Assembly: GCA_016800925.1 (NCBI GenBank)
Contig: JABCPU010000515.1
Coordinates: 1-44,085 of the forward strand
Length of the DNA: 44,085 bases
DNA from: Suillus spraguei
Lineage: Eukaryota > Basidiomycota > Agaricomycetes > Boletales > Suillaceae
Direction: 5' to 3'
The notes below the pieces were generated by a model that searched no databases, was not told where the DNA came from, and saw only the letters and a list, made by a program, of their open reading frames with translations. Positions 34,040 to 43,665 of the stretch are shown piece by piece. How positions within the stretch are numbered: position 1 is the stretch's first letter; every line of letters begins with the position of its first letter. The position numbers were made by a program, and so were the translations under genes.

Positions 34040-35007
34040 ATGAAAGCCATCTCCTCTGCTCAAAGAGATAATATCCTCTCTCTGTCTTATGCTGGCCTCT
34101 CTAGTTCATCAAAGAAAGCCACCCAGACAAGGAAAACTCTTGTGGAGGACGTCCATCCAAGCTTACCTCTACTGACAAAAGGGCTATTATCCAACATATC
34201 ACTACAGGAAAGGCTGATAATGCTGTCCAAGCCACCCATTATATCAATTCCACCATCACTACCCCTGTCTCTTCACAAACTGTGAGGAATGTTCTCAAGG
34301 CAGCTCATCTCAAGGCAGTAACAAAGAAGAAAAAGCCTCTTCTCTCCATCAAACATAGGCAGAGAAGACTAGCCTTTGCCTTAGCTCATCAACACTGGAC
34401 TGTAGAGGACTGGAAGCGTGTTATATGGTCAGATGAGACCAAAATCAATAGGATTGGGTCAGATGGGAAGGTGTATGTATGGAAAAAGAAGGGAGATGGC
34501 CTAACAGACAGAGAGGTTAATGGGACTGTCAAGTTTGGAGGAGGTTCTTTAATGGTATGGGGCTGTATGGGATGGAATGGTGTGGGAATGCTTGCTGAGG
34601 TTGAGGGGAAGATGAATGCTGAGCAGTATGTGGACATTTTAAATGACCACTTGCTGCCTAGCTTGGCAGAATCAGGGATTGATGAAGAAGATATCATTTT
34701 CCAACAGGATAATGATCCCAAGCACACATCCAGAAGAGCTAGGGAATGGTTTGAAGAACATAACATCAATGTTCTTGACTGGCCAGCACAGTCTCCTGAT
34801 GTCAATGTCATTGAACATCTCTGGGGAACACTCAAGAAAAAGCTTCAAGCCTATGAAAACCCCCCTAAAGGAGTATGGGAGCTTTGGGAGAGAGTAGCAG
34901 TGGAATGGGGGAAGATCACAGCTGAGGATTGCCAGAAATTAATTGAGAGTATGCCTAGAAGGATAGAGGCAGTAATTAAAGCCAAGGGAGGTCATACAAA
35001 ATACTAG
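34040..35007 (+). pseudogene. Tc1 transposase, DD34E, N-terminal frameshift
   Basis: The main frame (open at least from 34156, ORF 34282-35007) encodes RPSKLTSTDKRAIIQHI, TTPVSSQTVRNVLKAAHLKA, then the catalytic core: WSDETKI (first Asp), FQQDNDPKHTS (second Asp), and SPDVNVIEHLWGTLKKKL (Glu). Exactly 34 residues separate the second Asp and the Glu, so it is DD34E. The first helix-turn-helix lies upstream in another frame (MKAISSAQRDNILSLSYAG from 34040) and is shorter than usual, with a break at about 34140-34155. The DNA-binding domain is thus damaged while the catalytic core is complete. It would bind the terminal repeats and catalyse cut-and-paste transposition at TA. Confidence 0.9.
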
Positions 35008-35033
35008 AATACCTGGTTATTACTGTAAAATAC

Positions 35034-35247
35034 TTGAGTCAAAAAACTGTCCGCATGAGTCACCATTTTGTGAGCCTTGTATCTCCACCATATCTCCACC
35101 GATTCCCACGGTGTAGGGCTCAAATGAAAGCCCTGAAGCCATACTACAATGTGGTATAAGCATGTTTTTGAGGCATTTGTTTGTTCTCACACAATATTAT
35201 AGATAGTGAAAAATGCCAAAACATGCGGACAGTTTTTTGAGCCACTG
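35034..35247. repeat. Right terminal inverted repeat of the Tc1 element
   Basis: Inverse of the left repeat. The inner box AAAAAACTGTCCGCATG lies at about 35041-35057 and the outer box CATGCGGACAGTTTTTTGAG at 35222-35241, again in opposite orientation to each other. Confidence 0.92.
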
Positions 35248-35249
35248 TA

Positions 35250-35445
35250 TGGTGCGGTTACGGTTTGAACAGGTTCCCTATGGTTCGCACAAAATGCTCA
35301 GTGCCTGAACCGCGAACCTCTCCCAGCGTGCATCAGTCGAACCTAACCATAACTGCACTGCACCATTGGTGCGGTTCACGGTTTGGAACTGGTTCGGGCG
35401 GTTCAGAACTGCACCCAGCAACTTTAGTCAGACCCTACTCACCCA
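35250..35445. repeat. GGTTCG/GGTGCGGTT-rich repeat next to the Tc1 element
   Basis: The motifs GGTGCGGTT, GGTTTGAAC, GGTTCG and their complements recur in both orientations (for example GGTGCGGTTACGGTTTGAAC at 35251 and GGTGCGGTTCACGGTTTGGA at 35369, with CGAACCTAACC in between). It may be a foldback MITE in which the Tc1 element inserted. Its ends cannot be set. Confidence 0.45.
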
Positions 35446-37013
35446 GACTGGTTTGATCTGTAGGAACCATTCTGAGTGAAATGGCCCCTCCTGTACTAGC
35501 ATTAACCTACCTCTTGTCCAAAAGCCAGTGCTGTAGAGACTATAAGGAAAGCGGTTGTATAATACTATCTTGCCCACTCCAATCATATACATATATCACC
35601 CCAACCGAAGAAGCAACTGTAAAACCCGGCGAGCCAATATTAGATCGAAACATTACAGTCGTCATCCAACTATTGCAGAACCTGGAATATAGCTGGAAAT
35701 GCGATCCGAATCAATGAACGGCCACCAACTTGGATCATTTGAAACTAAGGTCATGCTATATGAAAAGGGTGTAAGCGCGAGGCGAACTTCAAGGTGAATG
35801 TATGGCTATAGGGCGTTTGCGCCAGATATGCCACTATCCACTGCTTTTATGACTGAAATCAGCATTGTGATTGATGGCAGCGAGGCACACATAGAAATGG
35901 AAAGTCATTCGGGAGACCTTCAATTGAATAAAATTAGCCAAGGGTGGTCATGAATATGCGAAAGCAGCAACTCAGAAAGGAGCACAAATTCAGACATTCT
36001 AGGAAGTATGGTACTGGAGTCCTCTCTACTTTCTAAAACACCTGAGATAGTCTTGAGACTAGCAACATGGAACGTTGAACTCAGAACTCCAGAAAGGATC
36101 AAGGTGTTGCCGGGGCCATTCTTGATGGTATACCACCCTGAACCTTCAATGAAAAGAAGACATGTATAAGTGCCAGGTGACCCATTGATGGGTGCAGCCT
36201 ATGAGATTATAGTTTCAACGGTTACGTATGAGGGAATATGTGTGGTACTGTCCATGTGTCGCTATCTGATATCCAGTACATATAGCAGGTCAGATATTAT
36301 ATGAGAATTGATGTGAAATCTGCTTGGAGTATCTGTGATGAAGAAACTAGTAGAGAATGAACATGAAGCGTGCGCGCAAAGCTTTGAAGAATCCCCAGTG
36401 ACAAGAACTGTTGAGTTATCCACAAGTCTCAGACACGTCGTCGAAGTACGATCTAACTCAATTGTACAGGGAACCCGCTAACAAATGCGTAGCGTACACT
36501 AAAACTAGCCACTGTATTTATCCACCGACGATTTAAGGTTTAAGCCATCGTTTCGGCTCCTTCCGAGTCGAGCTCGCTGAAATATTCTGATTAGAATATC
36601 ATATCATATATTTACCCTTATTAGGCAGGTGTGCTGCGATGCCGCTGTTCATTTACAGTCAGTTCATAACCATGTGTCATCTACCCCCCCCCCCAATAGA
36701 CTTTACAGACAACTTACATCCATTTTAGGCCACTAACGCCAGCGATATCCACTGACATAATCAGCCTTGCTTGAGATGCATGTCACACAATGCGGCACCT
36801 CACACAGTAATACTGAGGTACATTTCAACTTTTGATCAAGTACGCTAAAGTCTTTCTCTCCTGCCACTATCTAGGTGATTCTAAGTGCCCAGAACGACGT
36901 CCCAAGTTCTCTGTGCCCACTAATGGAGTGCCTACCTGACCTGTATGCCACCAGTGCCTCCAATCTCGCCCAATGCAACCTAGTAGTATCGATTTCCCGT
37001 CACTTCTTATGTT
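35446..37013. other. Region without a recognisable gene
   Basis: A minus-strand open frame at 35920-36102 and a plus one at 35481-35717 have no recognisable domain. A run of 11 C lies at about 36686-36696. The right end probably belongs to the PIF/Harbinger relic. Confidence 0.3.
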
Positions 37014-37337
37014 CTATCTGTGAAGATATCGCGTGACAGTACTGGGGATGATAGCGAAGATCTGCTGGAGGCTAATGGCATGCATAGTAGAGTTGAGATA
37101 ATGTAGCACAAGCCCAAGTGCCCCTGCAGCATCAAGGGAGCGTTTATCTATCCTTGGAGTTCCGTGCGCAGAGACATCCTCACGAGGTATTGGTGTCTCA
37201 TACCAGGCTTGCGCAAAGCCTGCAGTAAGTAGTGAGGAGAGGGTGGGCACATCAACGCCCATTGTAGTGATGAAGGCTCTATCATGTTGACTATCGTATA
37301 GCACCTTCCATGGGGTGTTGATATGAGGATTTGGAAG
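37014..37337 (-). pseudogene. PIF/Harbinger-like (DDE_Tnp_4) transposase N-terminal fragment
   Basis: The minus-strand frame from the gypsy edge reads LPNPHINTPWKVLYDSQHDR, AFITTMGVDVPTLSSLLTAG, ETPIPREDVSAHGTPRIDKR, SLDAAGALGLVLHYLNSTM and SLQQIFAIIPSTVTRYL. This is the conserved region ahead of the catalytic domain in basidiomycete DDE_Tnp_4 proteins (recalled from the family; LDAAGALGLVLHYLNSTM is diagnostic). It stops after YLHR; the catalytic domain is missing. On its upstream side it is cut in frame by the gypsy LTR at 37338. Confidence 0.72.
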
Positions 37338-37955
37338 TGTTACAATCGTACGTGCCCCTATTCATTTTCTACTTCATTTACCTTGTATATTACGTAACAT
37401 GACTCTGACTCATATGCTCAACGCATCTGTACTATAGTTGCCTTCCTTATTTGGATACGCACTTACATTCTCACGTATCGTGTTACAATCGTACGTGCCC
37501 CTATTCATTTTCTTACCTCATTTACCGTGTATATTACATAACATGACCTTGACTCATATGCTCAACGCATCTGTACTATAGTTGCCTTCCTACTTTGGAT
37601 ACGCATTTACGTTCTCACACTTCTCTTGGTCTGTGCGCACATATTGGCTTATTTAAGCACAGTGTACTTGTAGTAGTTTCGCTACTTTAATCTTACTGGG
37701 TTTTACCTGGAATCTCCTTCGCTTAGGTCTCCAACCTAAGTCGTCTTGAATCGTCTCTAAGTCTAAGCACTCCTTAGCCTTAGTCCCTATTCTCGCGGAT
37801 ACCTCTTGGACTTATCCTTGAGGCTGAACCCTTGATCGTACTTGGAACGCGTTCCTTGTACTTTCACTTCGTCCTCTTCTGGACGTCGTAAGAACTCCCA
37901 GCAGACCGCCTGTGTCTACTCACTGTCGCTGGTGACGCCACCCCAGTTCGTAACA
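37338..37955 (+). repeat. 5' LTR of the gypsy element with tandem duplication of its start
   Basis: TGTTACAATCGTACGTGCCC occurs at 37338 and again at 37481. The first 137 bases after each start are about 93% identical; the sequences part after TTCTCAC. The LTR ends GTTCGTAACA at 37955. It is either one LTR of 618 bp with a 143-bp tandem duplication in U3, or a 475-bp LTR of an element that inserted into another copy. A TATA-like CTTATTTAAGC lies at about 37649. Confidence 0.82.
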
Positions 37956-38153
37956 AAAGATTAAAGTCCATTTTGCTCGTCGACTATCCAGTCTTCGACC
38001 CTGAACCCTGATCGCTTAGATCAGTAGACTAGCGTACGCATACGCTGAGCAGATTGTCGAGAGAAGCCCTCTGACAGAAGAAAGCCCTAACGGACAGCAA
38101 GACAGCGCGTGTAGGAACCGAGAAAGTATAACTCATCAGAAGAAACATCAACC

Positions 38154-38969
38154 ATGTCGTCGACCAAAGAATTCGAATACAAGATCGGTCAACCGATTGG
38201 ATTTGATGGAGATCGCGATAACTCTCGCGAGTTTATCCAGTCGTGCAATTTGCACTTTGACATCAATGAAAAGCTTTACACCACCGACAAGCAGAAGATC
38301 ATCTACATAACATCTTTCATGACCGAGAAGAATGCCAAATCATGGAAGGAACAATTCCTTGAACACGCCCAATCTACCGACACTTCGGGACAAAAAGTTG
38401 GTTATGGGACGATGGTGGATTTTATGAAGAGCTTCAACGAAGCATTCCAACCAGTGGATACCAGAATGACCGCGCTTACACGCCTCAGAGATCTCAAACA
38501 AGGAACTGGAGATCTCCACACCTACGTCGCCGACTTTGAGGCACTTGCAGCCAAGGCTCAGGTTACTGACAACGCGACGAAGATCCAGTTCTTCCAAGAC
38601 GGTCTTAATTGGGGTATCCTCACAAAGCTTTTCAATACGGGAGATGTCTCCGAAGTATTCAGAGATGTTGTGTTGCAATGCGTTGCTATTGACAACGCCC
38701 ATCATCGGCTTAATGCCATGAGGACGCGTCATATCCCACAACAGAAGAAGAAGAATTATGGGAATGCACGGTATATTCCGAACCGTGATTCCAACGCAAT
38801 GGTCGTAGATCGAATCTCCGATATGGAGAGATCCGAATGCATGAAAAAAGGACAATGCTTCGGATGCAGAAAGACAAGACACCGCATCCATAATTGTCCT
38901 GACCGAAAGAAGAAGACCCCACTTCGACAAACCGAAGTCAAAGGAGAGAAGAAGATGAAGAAACCGTGA
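38154..38969 (+). CDS. gag: Gypsy gag, 271 aa, complete
   Basis: The frame starts at ATG 38154 (MSSTKEFEYKIGQPIGFDG), 198 nt after the LTR, and is uninterrupted. It has the Retrotrans_gag block KNAKSWKEQFLEHAQ and MKSFNEAFQPVDTRMTALTR, LRDLKQGTGDLHTYVADFEA, and near residue 235 a CCHC knuckle CFGCRKTRHRIHNC. It forms the particle that packages the RNA. The stop is followed by protease in the +1 frame 20 nt later, so pol may be made by frameshifting or by re-initiation. Confidence 0.88.
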   Translation: MSSTKEFEYKIGQPIGFDGDRDNSREFIQSCNLHFDINEKLYTTDKQKIIYITSFMTEKNAKSWKEQFLEHAQSTDTSGQKVGYGTMVDFMKSFNEAFQPVDTRMTALTRLRDLKQGTGDLHTYVADFEALAAKAQVTDNATKIQFFQDGLNWGILTKLFNTGDVSEVFRDVVLQCVAIDNAHHRLNAMRTRHIPQQKKKNYGNARYIPNRDSNAMVVDRISDMERSECMKKGQCFGCRKTRHRIHNCPDRKKKTPLRQTEVKGEKKMKKP

Positions 38970-38988
38970 GACGGATTGTTGAGGATTT

Positions 38989-40023
38989 TTGACTTGGAGA
39001 AACAAAGATTCGACGTATGTTTCTCCCAATGTATTACTAAGACTTGTACGCGCTGTAGGTGAAAGAAAAGAACTTCGTGTCCCCATCACCCTTCACTCGC
39101 GTACTCGTTTGAAATCCGTCGACACCACCGCCGTTATCGATTCAGGAGCAGCGGGCACATTTATCTCAGAAGAGTTTGTGAAACTCCATCAAATCACACG
39201 ACGAAAACTCAAAGAACCATTTCGAGTTACCACGGCAGATGGGACTCTTATCAAAGGAGGACCGATCACGCATTATTGCCTCCTAGTGGTCAAAATAGAC
39301 GACCGAACCATGTATGGAAAATTTAACATCACCAAACTAGGAAGGAGAGACCAAATCCTCCTTGGAATCCCATGGTTACGAGCAATGAACCCAATTATAG
39401 ATTGGGCTGCTGAAACACTCGTCCTCTCACGGACAGAAAAATCAGACGAGATTGAAATCGATATAGATGAAGATCGGAAGAAGAACAGGTTACCCGAACT
39501 CTTCAATCACCACACTAGATGGCAACATTCCCGTCTTCCGAAACCATTCATCGCTTCTCCTATCGTTGTTCCTGAAAACCCAGAAACAGAAGTACGAATG
39601 CCACGTACTACAGAACCCACTCCACGTGTACAACTGCCGCGAGCAGTGTCACCAATTCCTCGCGTAGAAAAGCGCAAAAATGAAGACGAACCAGAGCATC
39701 GGGTCGGACTAGAACCTATTGAGCAGCGGCCAATAGACGAACAGAAACATGGAAAGAGAAAAACGGAAGAAGAACTCCCGGGGCGAAGCACCAACGTACC
39801 GAAATTATCCAAGTTCTTCGTACCTCCGAAAACTCTATCAGCTTCAATTGAAGAGATCCCCGATAACAAGCAATCCGTGCCCTCGTTGATCCCAACAGAG
39901 GATGATGACCAATTTGACACCATGCATGACGTCTGGCATGCACCAGAAGTACGCGAAATTTCCTCTTACGAACTAGGAGATGGAGAATTCTCGTGGAATA
40001 TGATACCGACGGAATCAGCATGA
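38989..40023 (+). CDS. pol: Gypsy pol: aspartic protease and linker
   Basis: An open frame of 344 aa. The retropepsin active site reads IDSGAAGTFISEEF (Asp at 39139-39141), and the second hydrophobic loop reads DQILLGIPWLRAMNPIIDW. The C-terminal half is a Pro/Glu/Arg-rich linker. It lies +1 relative to gag. The ATG at 38989 is not necessarily used. It overlaps the RT frame by 31 nt in the next frame, which in an intact element would be one ORF. Confidence 0.82.
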   Translation: MTWRNKDSTYVSPNVLLRLVRAVGERKELRVPITLHSRTRLKSVDTTAVIDSGAAGTFISEEFVKLHQITRRKLKEPFRVTTADGTLIKGGPITHYCLLVVKIDDRTMYGKFNITKLGRRDQILLGIPWLRAMNPIIDWAAETLVLSRTEKSDEIEIDIDEDRKKNRLPELFNHHTRWQHSRLPKPFIASPIVVPENPETEVRMPRTTEPTPRVQLPRAVSPIPRVEKRKNEDEPEHRVGLEPIEQRPIDEQKHGKRKTEEELPGRSTNVPKLSKFFVPPKTLSASIEEIPDNKQSVPSLIPTEDDDQFDTMHDVWHAPEVREISSYELGDGEFSWNMIPTESA

Positions 40024-41744
40024 GAATTATAGAGGAAGTGTCCATGGATACACCCCTAGCGTGTGATGGAACTTCTCAGTTCGAACAATCCTCCAACTAC
40101 TCCACAATTTCTCTTCCTCCTCCAAATTCAGTAATAAAGCCCAGGAATTCGCTACGGATGAGAAGGAAAAGAAAAAGAAATCCTTCGAAGAACTTGGTCC
40201 CGGATTATTTGTACGACTTCGCAGACGTCTTTGCTAAAGACGGATTAAACAAACTACCCCCCGAACGCCCTGGCATCGATCATCGGATCGACACCAAACC
40301 CGGTTTCATCCTCGCACGTCTAAGGTCTACCCGCTATCGGAAAAAGAACGCGCTGCTGTCAAAACGTTTATCGATGAAAACGTTGCGAAAGGCTTTATCT
40401 CAGAATCGAAATCACCTCAAGCTAGTGGTTTCTTCTTTGTAGGAAAGAAGAGTGGAGAACTGCGTCCTTGTCAAGATTATCGCTACATCAATGATTGGAC
40501 CGTTAAGAACGCATACCCGCTTCCACTCCCTATTTCCCTTGTCGCACGCCTTCATAACGCACGGTTCTTTACGAAAATGGATATCCGGTCCGGTTATAAC
40601 AACATTCGCATTCATCCTGATGATAGGTGGAAAGCTGCGTTTACCACGGAATTTGGCCTCTTTGAACCAAACTCATGTTCTTTGGCCTCTGCAATTCCCC
40701 GGCACTTTTCAAGCATACATGAATCGCACCTTTCAACAAGAAATCAATGAAGGATGGATGGTTATCTATATGGATGATATCCTGATTTTCTCTACAACAA
40801 TGGCAGAAACACCGTGAACGGACCAAACGAGTTTTGACGAAAATACGAAAGAACAACTGTTTTTGAAACCGGAGAAATGCACCTTTGATGCAGAAGAAGT
40901 GGAATACCTCGGAATGATAATTCGCCCCGGACAAGTTGCTATGGATACCGCCAAGACCAAGGGAATCTCCGAATGGCCAACCCCGAAATCTGTAAAAGAT
41001 GTTCGGTCATTCCTCGGTTTTTGCAACTTCTACCGCACATTCATTTCCCACTATTCGGACATCGCTAGACCCCTCATCGACTTGACCAAAGAAAGATAAG
41101 GCCTTTGAATGGTCAACCGAATGTATGGACACCTTCGAGAGACTGAAACGACGCTTTACTTCCCAACCGGTACTCCGTAATCCTGATCCCTCCCGACAAT
41201 TTGCGATTGCTACCGACGCTTCGCTCGTACAACTGGCGGAGTTCTCTTACAAACTGATGAAAATGGTGTTTATCATCCATGCGCATATCTTTCACAGTCT
41301 TTAAACCCCGCAGAACGCAATTACCAGATCTTTGATCGGGAACTCCTTGCCGTGATCCGAGCATTGAACGAATGGCGTCATTATCTCGAAGGAAACCCAC
41401 ATCCCGTCCTGGTATTCACCGACCATAAGAACCTTCTGTACTTTAGGAGTGCACAGAAGCTCACCCGTCGCCAAGCACGTTGGCAATTGATCTTGTCTAT
41501 TTACGACATCGAATTGCATCACGTTGCAGGTACTAAATTAGCAGTACCGGATGCACTATCCCGCCGGCCTGACTTTGACTCGGCAAAGACCAATAACGAC
41601 GACCAGACCCTCCTCCCTGACGCTCTATTCGTTCGCCTTATTGACACCGACTTAAAGGATGTGCTGTCATCCTCGGACCCTCTCGACGACCCTGTTTTCA
41701 AAACAGCGTCTGACGCCCTCGATGGCGTTGCCTTCCCCCATTAA
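39993..41744 (+). pseudogene. pol: Gypsy pol: reverse transcriptase and RNase H, several frameshifts
   Basis: Domains are in order but in changing frames: LYDFADVFAKDGLNKLPPER (about 40210), LSEKERAAVKTFIDENVAKG, LRPCQDYRYINDWTVKNAYP, FFTKMDIRSGYNNIRIHPDD (first catalytic Asp), FQAYMNRTFQQEINEG, the YMDD box at 40767-40778, CTFDAEEVEYLGMII, FLGFCNFYRTFISHYSDIAR, then RNase H with [38 protein letters not shown] and [15 protein letters not shown]. Frame changes occur near 40320, 40675, 40700, 40815, 41097 and 41230. All catalytic motifs remain, so decay is recent or partly due to consensus error. It copies the RNA into DNA and degrades the RNA strand. Confidence 0.88.
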
Positions 41745-43033
41745 ATCGGCACTTTCTGATTGGAAAATTGAGGAGAACGTCCTCTATTTTAAGAATCGCG
41801 CTTATATTCCACCGGCACATCGTTCTGATATCTGAAAAGGTATCATGATCATCCTACCGCGGGACACCCCGGTAGATTCAAAACTGAAGAACTCGTCAAA
41901 ACGGGAAGCCTGGTGGCCTGCCATGGGCTCTTTATTTCGAAATACGTCGAGGGTTGTGCCCTTTGTCAGCAAATGAAGCGGATACTCATCCCGTTCGTCC
42001 CCGCTCTACCTATTCCTTCATCGGCTTCGCCCGTTTCGCAGGTCTCCGTTGATCTTATCACTGACCTCCCGTCTCTGGAGGCTTTTGACAGTATCATGGT
42101 CGTGGTAGACCATGCCTTACAAAGGGGGTGATTATTATCCCCTGTTTAAAACATCACTTCAGAAGGTGTGGCAAGCTATTTTTAAAACACGTTTACCGAC
42201 CGATTTGGACTCATGACAAAGTATCTCGGATCGAGGGACCGCAATTCCTATCTCGCTTCTCAAAGGAACTTGCCCGACTTCTGACTACGTCATCCTCCAT
42301 CCACGGCTTACCACCCACAGACTGATGGCCAAACTGAAAGGCTTAATCAAGAACTTGAAAACATACCTTCGCATCTATTGTCGAAACAACCCTGAAGATG
42401 GGTAGAACACCTACCAATCGCTGAATTCGTCACAATCACCGAAAACACGATGCACGTAACGCATCACCCTTCTATTTGATGATGGGATACGAACCACGCG
42501 CATCCCCCACTTATCCCGATCATCAGTCCCCGCAGCAGAAGATCGAGTACGATCTCTGCAGAAGATAAGAGAAGAGCAATCGCCTGCCAATAACATTGCA
42601 TGCAAACAATGGCCAACGATCCCGAGGAGATAAGTACACCCCATGGAAGATCGGAGATAAGGTTTGGCTATCGCCGCTAATCTTAGACTTAAACTCCCAT
42701 CAGGAAACTGGCCCGAAACGATACGGACCTTTCCCGATCATCGATGTCTTATCCCCATCACGTTCACGCTCAAACTCCCTCCCAGTGGAAAGATCCACCC
42801 CACATTCCACGCTTCTGTCTTATCATCCTATAGCGAAACAGACGTCACGGCCCGAACTTCACCGAACCCCACCACATCATGAAGAAGAGGAATACGAAAT
42901 AGAAGCCATTCTTTCTCACAAAGGAACGGCAATCGCCGACGCTACCTGTTTCCTGGAAAGGATATTCATCAGGAATAACGAATGGCTCCCAGAAAAGAAC
43001 TTGAAGAACTCCGCTCAATTTGAATGCTTATAA
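41745..43033 (+). pseudogene. pol: Gypsy pol: integrase and chromodomain-like C-terminus, frameshifted
   Basis: The zinc-binding HHCC region reads HDHPTAGHPGRFKTEELV and CALCQQMK (41957 on). The catalytic core shows VDLITDLPSLEAFDSIMVVV (first Asp), a broken segment around 42225-42290 (SRFSKELARLL) and STAYHPQTDGQTERLNQELE (about 42297-42360). The last frame, 42596-43033, has DKYTPWKIGDKVWLS, KRYGPFPIIDVLSP and EYEIEAILSHKG...NEWLPEKNLKNSAQF, a chromodomain-like end. At least five frame changes and several stops occur. The last stop (43031-43033) overlaps the start of the next ORF. Confidence 0.82.
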
Positions 43034-43665
43034 GAAGCAACACGCCCTTGATACCCTCAGTCAATCAACTCGCACAGCACTTGATCAACTACCCCATCGA
43101 AATGTCTTTCCCCACTGCTTACATTACCCCCGTCACGTTGCCACCAATGACTCCGACTCTGAAAGCCGAACAATACGGAAATCTCACCACAGAAATTGAT
43201 AACACCTCTTACATCGAAGCCGCCATTCTCTGCGAGGGACATGCCCTTGAAATCGAAAGAATCCTTACTGAACGAGGCGCTTTCCCCGCCTTACTCCTCG
43301 TTAATATCATCCGCACCGCAGCACTCATCGAAGTCACCGCCAAGATATTACAAGCCACATACCGACATCGCTTCTTACATCTTCAAAAACGCATTCGTGC
43401 TTACGCTATGTTGCTGTTTCCCGATTCTTTTAAAAATGATGTTGAAGAAGCTATTCATATCATTGCCGAACGTCGAGCAGGCGTTGCTCGACCTCCCTCT
43501 CCGCAGGAAGATACGCCACTTCCTATTCCAGCACCCTCATCTTCGCGTGTTTATTCTAGTCTTGACGCCTTTACTGGCCTATATACTGCTGTCCAAGAGA
43601 TCGGACAACTCACCAATAGGTTGTCGAAACGATCCAGCAATCAGTCGCTGAAACAGAGCGGCTAG
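43024..43665 (+). CDS. Extra ORF after pol in the gypsy element, 213 aa, unknown
   Basis: An uninterrupted frame from ATG 43024, overlapping the pol stop by 10 nt (ATGCTTATAA). It starts MLIRSNTPLIPSVNQLAQHL; a second Met (MSFPTAYITPV) at 43102 could also be used. It has a mostly helical middle (AAILCEGHALEIERILTERG, LIEVTAKILQATYRHRFLHL), a Pro-rich part (RPPSPQEDTPLPIPAPSSSR) and a C-terminal amphipathic region. There is no signal peptide, no clear membrane span, no zinc knuckle and no chromodomain. It is open over 213 codons where the preceding pol has many breaks. I do not recognise a family; an envelope-like or accessory role is not shown. Confidence 0.6.
   Translation: MLIRSNTPLIPSVNQLAQHLINYPIEMSFPTAYITPVTLPPMTPTLKAEQYGNLTTEIDNTSYIEAAILCEGHALEIERILTERGAFPALLLVNIIRTAALIEVTAKILQATYRHRFLHLQKRIRAYAMLLFPDSFKNDVEEAIHIIAERRAGVARPPSPQEDTPLPIPAPSSSRVYSSLDAFTGLYTAVQEIGQLTNRLSKRSSNQSLKQSG

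Larger units (their letters stand above)
33680..35247 (+). mobile_element. Tc1/mariner element, 1568 bp, long inverted repeats
   Basis: The ends CAGTGGCTCAAAAAACTGTC (33680) and its reverse complement (ending 35247) are flanked by TA on both sides (33678-33679 and 35248-35249). The terminal inverted repeats are about 215 bp each (33680-33892 and 35034-35247) with around 90% identity. Between them lies one DD34E transposase. TA target, DDE core and size are typical of Tc1. Confidence 0.95.

Noticed and set aside
35920..36102. Minus-strand open frame of 60 aa
   Set aside because: No recognisable motif and no neighbouring exon that would extend it.
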